Shown here one piece after another: positions 53,280 to 62,226 of a DNA stretch of 64,000 bases (position 1 is its first letter; every line of letters begins with the position of its first letter). Origin of the DNA: Caulobacteraceae bacterium (GTDB lineage Bacteria > Pseudomonadota > Alphaproteobacteria > Caulobacterales > Caulobacteraceae); assembly GCA_947475465.1 (NCBI GenBank), contig CANJLK010000006.1, positions 1-64,000 of the forward strand. The letters are read 5' to 3'. The notes under the pieces are model-generated. The model saw only the letters and a list, made by a program, of their open reading frames with translations. It was not told the origin of the DNA and ran no database searches. The position numbers and the translations under genes were made by a program.

Positions 53280-54722
53280 ATGGCCGCCCTCAAAGACTCC
53301 TACCCGCTCTACCTCGCCAACGTCGCCCAGACGCCGAACCTCGACCTTGTGGTGACCGACAAGTTCACCGGCGAGGTGGCGACCCGGGTCGCCCAGGCCG
53401 ACGCGGCGACCATCGACGCGGGCATAGCCGCGGCCGTCGAGGCCGCCGAGCCCATGGCCCGCATGGCCGCCTACGAGCGCCAGGCGGTGTTGGCCCATTG
53501 CGTGACCCGGTTCACGGAGCGCTTCGACGAACTGGCCATGGCGCTGTGCATCGAGGCCGGCAAGCCGATCCGCGACGCCCGCGGCGAGGTCGGCCGGCTG
53601 ATCGACACGTTCCGCATCGCGGCGGAAGAATCCGTGCGCATCACTGGCGAAGTCCAGCCGTTGGACATCTCGCCCCGCGCCAAGGGCTACCAGGGGATCT
53701 GGAAGCGGGTGCCCATCGGCCCCTGCTCCTTCGTCTCGCCCTTCAACTTCCCGCTCAACCTGGCGGCCCACAAGATCGCACCGGCGCTCGCAGTCGGCTG
53801 CCCGTTCGTCATGAAGCCCGCCTCGCGCACTCCCCTGGGCGCGATCATCATCGGCGAGGTCCTGGCCGAGACCGACCTGCCAAAGGGCGCCTTCTCGATC
53901 CTGCCGGCCCACCGCGAGGGTGCGGACCTGTTCACCACCGACGAGCGCCTGAAACTGCTGTCCTTCACCGGCTCGCCTGAAGTGGGCTGGGACCTGAAGG
54001 CCCGGGCCGGCAAGAAGAAGGTGGTGCTGGAACTGGGCGGCAACGCCGCGGTGATCGTCGACGAGGACATCACGGGCGCCGACCTGGACGACGCCGTGGA
54101 GCGGATCATCTTCGGGGCCTTCTATCAGTCCGGCCAGTCTTGCATCGGCGTCCAGCGGATCATCGTCCATGCCAGCCTCTACGACGAGTTCAAAGCCCGG
54201 CTGGTGGCCAAGACCAGGGCCCTGATCGCCGGCGATCCGAAGGACGAAAAGACCTTTATCGGGCCGATGATCGACGTGAAGGAGGCCACCCGCCTGGACA
54301 ACTGGATCCAGGAGGCCAGCGCTGGCGGGGCCACCCTTTTGTGCGGCGGCAAGCGCGAGGGTGCCATGCTGGAAGCCACCTTGATGGAAGGCGTCGACCG
54401 CTCGGCCAGGCTCTACAGGGAAGAGGCCTTCGGGCCCGTCGCGATCCTCTCGAAATTCAACGAGTTTTCCGACGCCCTCGACGAGGTGAACGACTCCAAA
54501 TTCGGCCTGCAGGCCGGGGTCTTCACCCGCGACCTCTACAAGATGTTCGAGGCCTGGGACCGGCTGGACGTGGGCGGCGTGGTGATCGGCGACGTGCCGA
54601 GCTACCGGGTCGACAACATGCCCTACGGCGGGGTCAAGGATTCAGGACTTGGACGTGAAGGCGTGCGCTTCGCCATGGAGGACATGACGGAAATTCGAAA
54701 CCTCGTCATCCGTCGGCGATAA
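53280..54722 (+). CDS. NAD(P)-dependent aldehyde dehydrogenase
   Basis: Oxidises an aldehyde to the acid. FVSPFNFPLNLAAHKIAPAL (Asn of the oxyanion hole), FTGSPEVGWDLKARAG, LELGGNAAVIVDED (general-base Glu), GQSCIGVQR (catalytic Cys) and EEAFGPVAILSKF are all present. 480 residues. Its close coupling to the ThDP enzyme suggests it consumes that enzyme's aldehyde product. Cytoplasmic. Confidence 0.92.
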   Translation: MAALKDSYPLYLANVAQTPNLDLVVTDKFTGEVATRVAQADAATIDAGIAAAVEAAEPMARMAAYERQAVLAHCVTRFTERFDELAMALCIEAGKPIRDARGEVGRLIDTFRIAAEESVRITGEVQPLDISPRAKGYQGIWKRVPIGPCSFVSPFNFPLNLAAHKIAPALAVGCPFVMKPASRTPLGAIIIGEVLAETDLPKGAFSILPAHREGADLFTTDERLKLLSFTGSPEVGWDLKARAGKKKVVLELGGNAAVIVDEDITGADLDDAVERIIFGAFYQSGQSCIGVQRIIVHASLYDEFKARLVAKTRALIAGDPKDEKTFIGPMIDVKEATRLDNWIQEASAGGATLLCGGKREGAMLEATLMEGVDRSARLYREEAFGPVAILSKFNEFSDALDEVNDSKFGLQAGVFTRDLYKMFEAWDRLDVGGVVIGDVPSYRVDNMPYGGVKDSGLGREGVRFAMEDMTEIRNLVIRRR

Positions 54723-54786
54723 CCATACGTATCTCTATCGAAGCAGCGGCCAGGGCAGGCCATTGCAGGGGCCTGGGGAGGCCGTA

Positions 54787-55620
54787 GTGCTGACGATCGC
54801 ACAGATAACCGATCTGCATATAACGACCGACACCGACCCGGTGAATCTGTGGCGGAACGCTGAGCGTTTGCAGCACGTCCTGAAATCCATTCACGCGCTG
54901 AAGCCCCGGCCGGTGGCGATCTTCGCCTCCGGCGACCTCGTCGACCGCGGCGAGCCGGAAGAATACGAAGCGCTGATCGAGATCCTGCGGCACGTGGAGA
55001 TTCCAATCTATTTCGGGATCGGCAATCACGACCGCCGCGAGCCGTTCCTGGCCGCGCTCAGCGGCCACGGCGTCCAGACCGATCCCAACGGCTTCGTGCA
55101 ATACGCCGTCGACTTCGGCGACCTGCGGGTCATCGTCTGCGACACCCTGGATGAGGAAAGCGAGGGCGGGGCGTTCTGCGAGGACCGCGCGGCCTGGCTG
55201 GCCAAGACGCTGGACGAGGCGCCTGACCAGCCGACGGTCATCGCTTTGCACCACCCGCCCATCGCCAGCGGCATCCGCTGGATGGATCCCGATCCCAAGG
55301 CCGGCTGGATCGCCCGGCTGGCCAATGCCGTGCGCGGACACGATCAGGTGCGCTCGATCCTCTGCGGTCACGTTCACCGGGCTTTCAACGGCGTGCTTGC
55401 CGGCCGCGCGGTGGCCGCGGCGCCGGCCACGTCGATCCAGCTCACCCTGGACCTCACGCCGGTCGACATGCGCAATCCCGACGGCCGCGAGATGCTGGTG
55501 GAGGAACCGCCCGGCTTCGCCGTGGTGATGGCCTATGAGGGCCAGGTGAACACCCACGTCTGCGTGGCAGGCGACTATGCGCCTGCGGTGGCCTATACCT
55601 CTCCATTCGTGAGGGGCTAG
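54787..55620 (+). CDS. CpdA-like cyclic nucleotide phosphodiesterase (metallophosphoesterase)
   Basis: 277 residues, GTG start at 54787 with GGAGG six bases upstream (the track TTG is less likely). Binuclear-metal motifs in order: ITDLHIT (D-x-H), ASGDLVDRG (GDxxD), GIGNHDRRE (GNHD), ALHHPPIAS (His) and CGHVHRAF (GHxH). The group is the class III phosphodiesterases (CpdA, GpdQ, Rv0805). The gene lies 13 bases before a nucleotide cyclase gene, which favours cyclic AMP/GMP as substrate (inference). Confidence 0.88.
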   Translation: MLTIAQITDLHITTDTDPVNLWRNAERLQHVLKSIHALKPRPVAIFASGDLVDRGEPEEYEALIEILRHVEIPIYFGIGNHDRREPFLAALSGHGVQTDPNGFVQYAVDFGDLRVIVCDTLDEESEGGAFCEDRAAWLAKTLDEAPDQPTVIALHHPPIASGIRWMDPDPKAGWIARLANAVRGHDQVRSILCGHVHRAFNGVLAGRAVAAAPATSIQLTLDLTPVDMRNPDGREMLVEEPPGFAVVMAYEGQVNTHVCVAGDYAPAVAYTSPFVRG

Positions 55621-55633
55621 CGGGGGGCTGCAA

Positions 55634-57472
55634 GTGCCAGGGGTTCAAAGGGGCGTATTGGGCCGGCTGGCCGGCGGCCTGGCCGCCCTGCGGACGGTCG
55701 CGGGGCGATGGGGCGATGCGGCGGTCGTCGGGCTTGTCGCCGTCGCCTGTTCGGTCCTGGCCCTGGCGTTGAACGCCACGACGCCTGTCCGCTCGGTCGA
55801 GAACCTGATGTACGACCTGCGCGTGTCGTTCAACGCGCCGGCGGCCCAGCCCGACTTCGCGATCATCAAGATCGACGACGCGGCCACCGCAGCCATGCAG
55901 GAGGCGTCTCCCTGCCATTGCCTGGCGCCGATCAACAAGGCCTGGCTCGGGGACCTGATCGCGGCCCTGGACGCCAAGGGCGTCAAGGCGATCGGCGTCG
56001 ACTACCTGCTCGACACCTGGTCCTCGCCGGAGGAATTCGCCGACTTCAACGCGCGCATTGCACAGGTGAAGGCGCCCATCGTGGTCGCGGTAGATCCTGA
56101 TCGGCAGGCCGGCGTCGACTACCCGGTGTCACCCAAGCTGATCTATTCCGACGCCCGGGCCCTGACCCACAAGGACTACGACGACGTCATCCGGGACTAC
56201 GACCCCAAGCCCAGCCAGTACCTCGCCCTGGCGGCGGCGGTCGACGCCGCGATCGGCCGGAAGCCTCCCGAGCACCCTTTCCTGATCCGCTACCGGCAGC
56301 CTGACGCACGCCTGGGGGCGGAGAACCTGGGCGCTATCAGTCCATCGTTCTCCGCGGCCTTCGTGCCCTTCGTTCCCGAAGTCCAGCTGAAGAACAAGAT
56401 CGTCTTCATCGGCAGCGTCACCCGATCGGCTACTGCAGATTCCAGCACGCCCAAGGAGGACATGCACTCAACGCCCCTGCGCTATCGGCCGGGCCACGAC
56501 CACGGGACACCGGGCGTCGAAGTGCATGTGCACGCCCTGTCCCAGATGATGGCCGGCGACCAGATTCACAAGCCCGGCCCGTTCTGGGCCGGAGCCCTTG
56601 TGCTGGTGGCGGGACTTGGGGGCGCGGCCCTCGGCCGAGGCAGCAACCGCTGGTGGGTTGCCGTGGCGATCGTCCTGCTGATCCTGGGCGGCTGTTTCAT
56701 CGGCGCGATCTATTTCTTCCGCTGGTACAACATCATCACGCCGGTGATGGCGCCGACCATGTGCTTCGCCTTTGCCTTCTTCCTGATGAGCCGCCTGGCC
56801 GCTGTGGAGTTGCAGAACCAGCGTGCGCTCTATTCCTCCACCCTGGAACGCTACCTGGCGCCCCAGGTGATCGACCGCATCGTCGAGGGTCGCGAGGCGG
56901 TGAAGATCGGCGCCGAGGAGCGCGAGATCACCGTCATGGTCTCCGACCTGGAGAATTTCTCGAACCTCGTGGCCACGCTGCCGCTGGAACCCTTCTCTAA
57001 AGTGATCAACGGCTACTTCGACGGCCTGATCGAGATCCTCTGGAAGCATGAGGCGATGATCGACAAGATGACCGGCGATGGCCTGATCGTCATCTTCGGC
57101 GCCCCGATCGCCATCCCGGACCACGCCCAGCGGGCGATCGCCTGCGTCAAGGAGATCGACACCTTCGCCGAGGCCTACCGCGAACGGATGCTGGCGGAGC
57201 ACGGCATCTTCGGGCGCACCCGGATGGGACTGGATTCCGGCATCGGGCTGGTCGGGAATTTCGGCGGCGAGCGCCGGTTCAACTACACGGCCTATGGCGA
57301 GGTGGTGGTGATCGCCGCCCGCCTTGAAGCCGCCAACAAGACCTTCGGGACCCGCATCCTGTTCTCGGCGGAAACCAAGCGGCTGGCCGGAGAACCGGGC
57401 GACGTGCGCCCAGTCGGCAGTATCGAGCTGAAGGGCGTTCCATTGCCAATTGAAGCGTTTACGACGCTTTAA
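55634..57472 (+). CDS. CHASE2 sensor-class III nucleotide cyclase with altered active site
   Basis: 612 residues, GTG start after GGGGGG. A membrane helix (about 31-50), an extracytoplasmic CHASE2 domain (about 55-310; IIKIDDAATAAM, GVDYLL), three helices (about 318-392), then the catalytic domain. Metal ligands D438 (MVSDLENFS) and D482 (KMTGDGLIVIFG) and the base-selecting K478 are present. In the last motif, NYTAYGEVVVIAARLE, Glu556 replaces the usual Asp of GDxVN and Val559 replaces the transition-state Asn; Arg563 is kept. It may be a weak or non-canonical cyclase. Preceded by the phosphodiesterase gene. Confidence 0.88.
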   Translation: MPGVQRGVLGRLAGGLAALRTVAGRWGDAAVVGLVAVACSVLALALNATTPVRSVENLMYDLRVSFNAPAAQPDFAIIKIDDAATAAMQEASPCHCLAPINKAWLGDLIAALDAKGVKAIGVDYLLDTWSSPEEFADFNARIAQVKAPIVVAVDPDRQAGVDYPVSPKLIYSDARALTHKDYDDVIRDYDPKPSQYLALAAAVDAAIGRKPPEHPFLIRYRQPDARLGAENLGAISPSFSAAFVPFVPEVQLKNKIVFIGSVTRSATADSSTPKEDMHSTPLRYRPGHDHGTPGVEVHVHALSQMMAGDQIHKPGPFWAGALVLVAGLGGAALGRGSNRWWVAVAIVLLILGGCFIGAIYFFRWYNIITPVMAPTMCFAFAFFLMSRLAAVELQNQRALYSSTLERYLAPQVIDRIVEGREAVKIGAEEREITVMVSDLENFSNLVATLPLEPFSKVINGYFDGLIEILWKHEAMIDKMTGDGLIVIFGAPIAIPDHAQRAIACVKEIDTFAEAYRERMLAEHGIFGRTRMGLDSGIGLVGNFGGERRFNYTAYGEVVVIAARLEAANKTFGTRILFSAETKRLAGEPGDVRPVGSIELKGVPLPIEAFTTL

Positions 57473-57494
57473 CCAAGAAATTCTCACTAGAGTT

Positions 57495-57515
57495 GAGTCA
57501 CCTCCTAGGTGAATC
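57495..57515. promoter_or_regulatory. Palindrome with two GANTC sites upstream of the PEP-CTERM gene
   Basis: TCACCT-CCT-AGGTGA (57498-57512) is a perfect inverted repeat, and GANTC sites (GAGTC 57495-57499, GAATC 57511-57515) overlap both edges. It lies 84 bases before the PEP-CTERM start. Could be a methylation-sensitive operator. Confidence 0.35.
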
Positions 57516-57598
57516 GCGTTGTCGTTGTATTTTCCTCGTGATCACTGAGCCTCGGACGCCGGTGTCGGCCGCGTCCAAGGACAGACGAGGGCTTGGCG

Positions 57599-58267
57599 AT
57601 GGGCATGTTCACGGCGACCACCTGGGGACGCAATCTTGCGCATCTCGCGCCCATAGCCGCCATCGGCATGGCGCTCTGCGCCGCACCTCCGGCCGCCGCG
57701 AGCGTGCTCTACAGCAATGGCACCATCAGCGGCCAGACGCTGGGGTTCACCATCAACAATGGGTACGCGGTCTCCAACTCCTTCACGCTCTCGAGCGCGG
57801 CCACAATCTCCAGCATCAGCTTCGGCAGCTGGGTGGAACAGGGCGACTCGCTCAACAATGTCATGTGGTCGATCGTTGCCGCGCCTGAGGACTACAGCAC
57901 CGGCGCCATGGCCCAGGTGAGCTCCACCTTCCTGGACAGCAACGGCGAATTCGACATCTTCTCCAGCAGCTTTGAAACAGGCGATGTGACCCTGGCGGCC
58001 GGCACCTATTACCTGGTGCTCCAGAACGCCGTGACGTCGCAGAGCGGCTTCGCCTATTGGGATGAGAACTTCGGCCCCTCGACCGCGTCGGACAGCAGCA
58101 TTGGACCGCTGACCGCGGACAATGGCTATGGATCTGAAAGTTTTGAGATCTTCAGCAGCGACAGCACCTCCGCGACGCCCGAGCCCGCGGCTTGGTCGCT
58201 GATGCTGGTGGGCTTTGGCGGACTGGGCGCCGTGCTTCGCGCCAATCGCCGGCGCGCAATCGCCTGA
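57599..58267 (+). CDS. PEP-CTERM domain protein (PEPxxW type)
   Basis: 222-residue secreted protein. The signal peptide (HLAPIAAIGMALCAAPPAAAS) is followed by a Ser/Thr/Gly-rich domain predicted to be all beta. The C-terminus TPEPAAWSLMLVGFGGLGAV with LRANRRR is Pro-Glu-Pro, membrane helix and Arg cluster. ATG 57599 is preferred to TTG 57593. It is the second such protein in the window, beside the multiheme locus; its own function is unknown. Confidence 0.85.
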   Translation: MGMFTATTWGRNLAHLAPIAAIGMALCAAPPAAASVLYSNGTISGQTLGFTINNGYAVSNSFTLSSAATISSISFGSWVEQGDSLNNVMWSIVAAPEDYSTGAMAQVSSTFLDSNGEFDIFSSSFETGDVTLAAGTYYLVLQNAVTSQSGFAYWDENFGPSTASDSSIGPLTADNGYGSESFEIFSSDSTSATPEPAAWSLMLVGFGGLGAVLRANRRRAIA

Positions 58268-58307
58268 CGCGCCCGGCCACTCTGGTGCTACCGGAGCGGA
58301 TGAAGCT

Positions 58308-61300
58308 CTAGGGTCCGGCGGCGATCCAGGCGGCCATGTCAGGATCGTTGGCGACGCTGTAGGGCCGGCCGTACCCGTCCGTGAAGAAGCGCTCCATCTC
58401 CGGCCGCGAGAACGGCCTGGAGCCCACCCGCCCGAAGATCGCGATCTGGCCGCCCGTCTCATCGACGCCCCGGTCGCGGTCCAGCCCCTTGGACATGGCC
58501 AGCGCCGGCGATGGGGTCTTCGCCCAGGCGATCAGTTCCGGCTTCGGAGGCGGAGAGAAGCCGTAGAAGTTCGGCTGGCTGGCCGGGCTTGTGAGCTGCA
58601 GCACCTTCATGCCGTTCCGGCCGTCGGCGACATAGGCGAACAGCGAGGCGTTGGTGGAGCCGACCACCACATCCTCGGCGTCGTTCATCCGGCCGCCGAA
58701 GTCGACCTTCTGGTAGATCCGCGGGCGTTCGGGCGCCTTCACGTCGACGATGACAAGGCCGTCCTTCTTGGCCGCCACGTAGGCATAGGTGCGGGCCACA
58801 TAGACGCGGCGCGCGTCGGCCAGGGGCACGGTGGCGCCCGCGACCAGGCGCGGCTGGTCAAGACGGGTGACATCGACCACTTCCAGCCCGCGCGCGTCGG
58901 TGACGAACAGGTAGCGGAACTGCAGGGCGCTGGCCCGCACGTCCGGCAGTGCCAGCGTCGCCGTCAGGCGGGGTTTCAGCGGATTATCCAGGTCGACCAC
59001 CACCAGGCCCGCATCGGCGGCGATGTAGGCGAAATGGCCGCCCAGGGTCACGTGGCGCGCGCCCTTCAGGACATTGCCCGGGTTCCAGGTCACGGCCCGC
59101 TTCAGCATGTTGTTGCGCGGATCGCCGTCGGCCAGGGTGTCGATGTTGACGAGGATCAGCCCCTCCTCCGCGTCGGTGATGACGGCGTAGGAATAGATCG
59201 GGTGGAAGGCCTGTTCCTGGTTGGCCTCGCGCATGGCGGGCGTGTTGCGGCTGGGCGCGATCGACTGGTTGGTGGGCAGCGCCATGCAGGTCGCGTTCTT
59301 CGACGCCACCCGGGTGTTGTCCCCCAGCGGCGAGAACGGCGCGGTCACGATCTTCTTGGAAACGCCCTTGTTGGCGATGCTGGCCACGTCATAGGCGCGG
59401 AACCCGTCCTTGCCGCCGGCCGCGTACATGTATTCGCCGCGCAGCTGCAGGCAGCGGACCGCGTCGCTGGTGTGCTCTACGACATTGCGGATGTCCTCGG
59501 CGCCATCCCCCTCGCCGCCCTTCAGGCCTTTGACGAACGGCGCGCCACGGACCCAGGTCTTCAGCTCCCGGCCGTTCTTCTCCACGTGCATTCGGTAGAA
59601 GTCGGGATAGGCATATTTCTGCAGATAGGAGCCGAACACCGCCTGGGGTTCGCTGAACTCGGTCACCCGCACCGCCTCAAGGTCCTGGCCCTCGCCGACC
59701 CAGGCATGCAGGCCCAGGAAGTTGACGTAGTTGGTCCCCAGCAGCAGCAGCTGGGCCATGATGGCGTTGTTATCGTTGGCGGCCGAGACGTGGCAGTCGT
59801 CGCAGGTCTTGGTCTCGGTCGTCCGCACGGTGTGGGCGAAATGCGGCGCGAAGGCCTGGCTGGAGAAGCCGACCGCCGAGATCGGCGGCTGCTGGTTGTA
59901 GATCCGTTCCCGGTTGATGTTGGTCGAGGTCAGGATCAGGGCCGACGAGGAGCGCACAGGCGCGATGGTCGAGCCCTTGGTGGTCATGTGGCGGCCCAGC
60001 TGGAACATGTCGTCGCGGGCGACCTGCGGATTATAGGTCGCGTAGTTGCGGGTCTCCTGGGACTCGTACTTGTGGGTATTGGTCTTCCAGTTGGCCTCGA
60101 TGGGCAGGTGGCAGCCGGCGCAGGACGTCGTCCACGAGGTGTGGCAGGTGAAGCACTCCATCTCGCTGTCCTTGTGGGCGAGATTGGCTTCAGAGACGCC
60201 GGGGCCCCAGGTGAACGGCTTACCGTCCTTGGTGATCTTGCCCATCAGCTTGGCGCGGGCCGCGCGGGGGTTGAAGTCGGGGCTGGCGCGGTCGACGGAG
60301 TCCTTCACCAGGTGGACCTGCCATTCGAGCTTGGGATCGATGATCGAGCGCTGCATCAGCACCTGACGACCATCCTTCTCCACCCACTCGAAGCGCCGCT
60401 GGCCGTCGGGATTACGCAGCAAGGACAGGTCCGCGCCGCCCGGTCCGGCGGCCGGGCCGGAGGTGCGCAGCGTCGGATAGGCGTTGATCGAGCCGTGGCA
60501 GTCCTTGCACCGGATCTCCACCGCATTGGCGACCTCGCCCATGATCAGGCCCGAGCCGTGGCTGTCCTGGGCAAAGTGGCAGTCGGCGCACTGCATGCCC
60601 TTCTCGGCGTGGATGTCCATCATGTGGACCGCCTTGCCCTTCTGTTCGCCCGGCGGGGTGAACTCGGGCGCGCCCTTCTTGCGGAACTTCTCCGGATCGT
60701 CGTTGGCGACGATCTTGCCCTGGGCGTCCAGCAGGTTGCCGTCCCGGTCGCGCTTGAAGATCGCCCGGAAGTTCCAGCCGTGGCCGTGGTAGTCGGCGAA
60801 TTGGGTGTCTTTCAGGCTGTCGTTGAGCCCGAAGACGTTGCGCAGGAAGTCCAAGCTGGCCCACAGGCCGCGGGGCGAGGCGCCTTCCGGATTGCGGTTC
60901 AGGACCTTCCGCATCTCTTCGGCGGTCGGATAGCGCTGCCGTTCAGGCCACATCTTCGGCGCGTCGGCCTCGTAATCCCACATCGTGTAGCCGAGGTAGG
61001 TGTTCATGAACATGTTCGGCTGGTGCATGTGGCAGTTCATGCACTGCGAGGTCGGGATCGAACGGGTGAAGGCGTGGGTGATCGGGTGCCCGCTTTCCGA
61101 CCTGTCGATGGTCGGGTCGACCGTGGCCGACTGGCCGTCGCGGCCATACTGCGAATAGCCCAGACTGTGCTGCGGCTGGCGGTCGTTGGCGTAGACTACG
61201 TGGCAGGACGCGCAGCCGGAGGAGCGGTAGTCGCCCGGCTGGTCATTGGTGCCCATGAACCAGGTGAAGGGGTCGTTCAGCCGCGTCTTGTGGATGTTCA

Positions 61301-62219
61301 GCAGCGGGATGGCCACGCGCAGGCCGGTGCCGGGACCCCGGTTGGACTGGCGGATATCCGGCCGCCCGGGCTCCTCGAGCCGCTGCAGTTCGCCGGTGGC
61401 GTCGGGCAGGCCGATCTCGGGGAAGGTCGGATTGATGTTGCGCCCGCCGCGCTCGAAGACGCGGAAAATGTCGCCGGGCGGCGTCACCTGCCAGGTCGGC
61501 AGCGGATAGAGGGCGGGCAAGGCGCCACGGGCCTTCTGTTCCGGCGTCACCGTGCCCGGCGGATTGCCCGGCGAGACGATCTTCGCGGGCTCGCCGTCCT
61601 GCGTATAGGCCTCACCCAGGATGTAGTGCTTGAAGGGCAGGATTCCGTTGTTGTAGGCGGCCCCACCGAACAGCATGGCGCCGGACGCCATCAGCGAGCG
61701 TTCGGCCTTCTCGATCAGTTCCTGGTGGCAGGCCCCACAGGCCTGCCGCGCGACGCGGTAGTCCGACGGGTTCACGAAGCGGACGAAGGCCGGCGCCTCG
61801 CGGTTGAGGAGGGTATAGCTCTCCTTCGGATTGGCGGAACTCGGGAACTTCCAGGCGCCCGGATAGCGCGGCAGGACGTGGGCCCGGTCGCGGATGCGGG
61901 CATATTCGGCCTGGCCCTTCTTCAGGCCCGCCGGCGCCTTCACCGTCGCATCCCCGCCATGGCAGTCGGCGCAGCCCAGTACAACCGCGGTTGAGGCGTG
62001 CATCGAGGGCGCGTCGGAGGCCGAGTGGCAGCTTATGCAGCCGGCGCTCTTGGCCGCGGCCTGATCTTCGGTCTGGGTCTTCGGGGCCGCAGGCGCGGCG
62101 ACATAGGTCCGGGCGACGGGCTTTTCTTCATCCCCGGCGGCGTGCAGGGCGACAGGCATGGCGAAGATCAGCGCCGCCAGCGCCGCCATCCTCCAGGTCC
62201 ATGTGCCCGCTTTCCCCAT
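58308..62219 (-). CDS. Secreted decaheme cytochrome c with LVIVD-type repeats
   Basis: 1303 residues. Signal peptide MGKAGTWTWRMAALAALIFA...LHA. Ten CxxCH sites in order: CISCH, CADCH, CGACH, CASCH, CMNCH, CADCH, CKDCH, CFTCH, CAGCH, CDDCH, spread over about residues 60-800, with many extra His that could be distal ligands. From about residue 880 the protein changes to a propeller-like series of LVIVD-type units (GLILVNIDT, GLVVVDLDNPLKP, GLEVVDVTRLDQP, GLVIVDVKAPERP). Periplasmic or cell-surface. Translation starts seven bases after the stop of the outer-membrane protein gene, so they form one operon. The 1259-residue ORF on the opposite strand is a shadow. Confidence 0.9.
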   Translation of the reverse strand: MGKAGTWTWRMAALAALIFAMPVALHAAGDEEKPVARTYVAAPAAPKTQTEDQAAAKSAGCISCHSASDAPSMHASTAVVLGCADCHGGDATVKAPAGLKKGQAEYARIRDRAHVLPRYPGAWKFPSSANPKESYTLLNREAPAFVRFVNPSDYRVARQACGACHQELIEKAERSLMASGAMLFGGAAYNNGILPFKHYILGEAYTQDGEPAKIVSPGNPPGTVTPEQKARGALPALYPLPTWQVTPPGDIFRVFERGGRNINPTFPEIGLPDATGELQRLEEPGRPDIRQSNRGPGTGLRVAIPLLNIHKTRLNDPFTWFMGTNDQPGDYRSSGCASCHVVYANDRQPQHSLGYSQYGRDGQSATVDPTIDRSESGHPITHAFTRSIPTSQCMNCHMHQPNMFMNTYLGYTMWDYEADAPKMWPERQRYPTAEEMRKVLNRNPEGASPRGLWASLDFLRNVFGLNDSLKDTQFADYHGHGWNFRAIFKRDRDGNLLDAQGKIVANDDPEKFRKKGAPEFTPPGEQKGKAVHMMDIHAEKGMQCADCHFAQDSHGSGLIMGEVANAVEIRCKDCHGSINAYPTLRTSGPAAGPGGADLSLLRNPDGQRRFEWVEKDGRQVLMQRSIIDPKLEWQVHLVKDSVDRASPDFNPRAARAKLMGKITKDGKPFTWGPGVSEANLAHKDSEMECFTCHTSWTTSCAGCHLPIEANWKTNTHKYESQETRNYATYNPQVARDDMFQLGRHMTTKGSTIAPVRSSSALILTSTNINRERIYNQQPPISAVGFSSQAFAPHFAHTVRTTETKTCDDCHVSAANDNNAIMAQLLLLGTNYVNFLGLHAWVGEGQDLEAVRVTEFSEPQAVFGSYLQKYAYPDFYRMHVEKNGRELKTWVRGAPFVKGLKGGEGDGAEDIRNVVEHTSDAVRCLQLRGEYMYAAGGKDGFRAYDVASIANKGVSKKIVTAPFSPLGDNTRVASKNATCMALPTNQSIAPSRNTPAMREANQEQAFHPIYSYAVITDAEEGLILVNIDTLADGDPRNNMLKRAVTWNPGNVLKGARHVTLGGHFAYIAADAGLVVVDLDNPLKPRLTATLALPDVRASALQFRYLFVTDARGLEVVDVTRLDQPRLVAGATVPLADARRVYVARTYAYVAAKKDGLVIVDVKAPERPRIYQKVDFGGRMNDAEDVVVGSTNASLFAYVADGRNGMKVLQLTSPASQPNFYGFSPPPKPELIAWAKTPSPALAMSKGLDRDRGVDETGGQIAIFGRVGSRPFSRPEMERFFTDGYGRPYSVANDPDMAAWIAAGP

Positions 62220-62226
62220 GCCGCCC

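Noticed and set aside
51915-54170. 751-residue minus-strand ORF
   Set aside because: Shadow of the ThDP enzyme and aldehyde dehydrogenase genes, both with full catalytic motifs on the plus strand.
58215-61994. 1259-residue plus-strand ORF
   Set aside because: It lies entirely opposite the decaheme/LVIVD gene, which has a signal peptide and ten heme motifs. The long open frame is a product of high GC at codon position 3; its translation is low-complexity His/Gly/Arg/Val without motifs.
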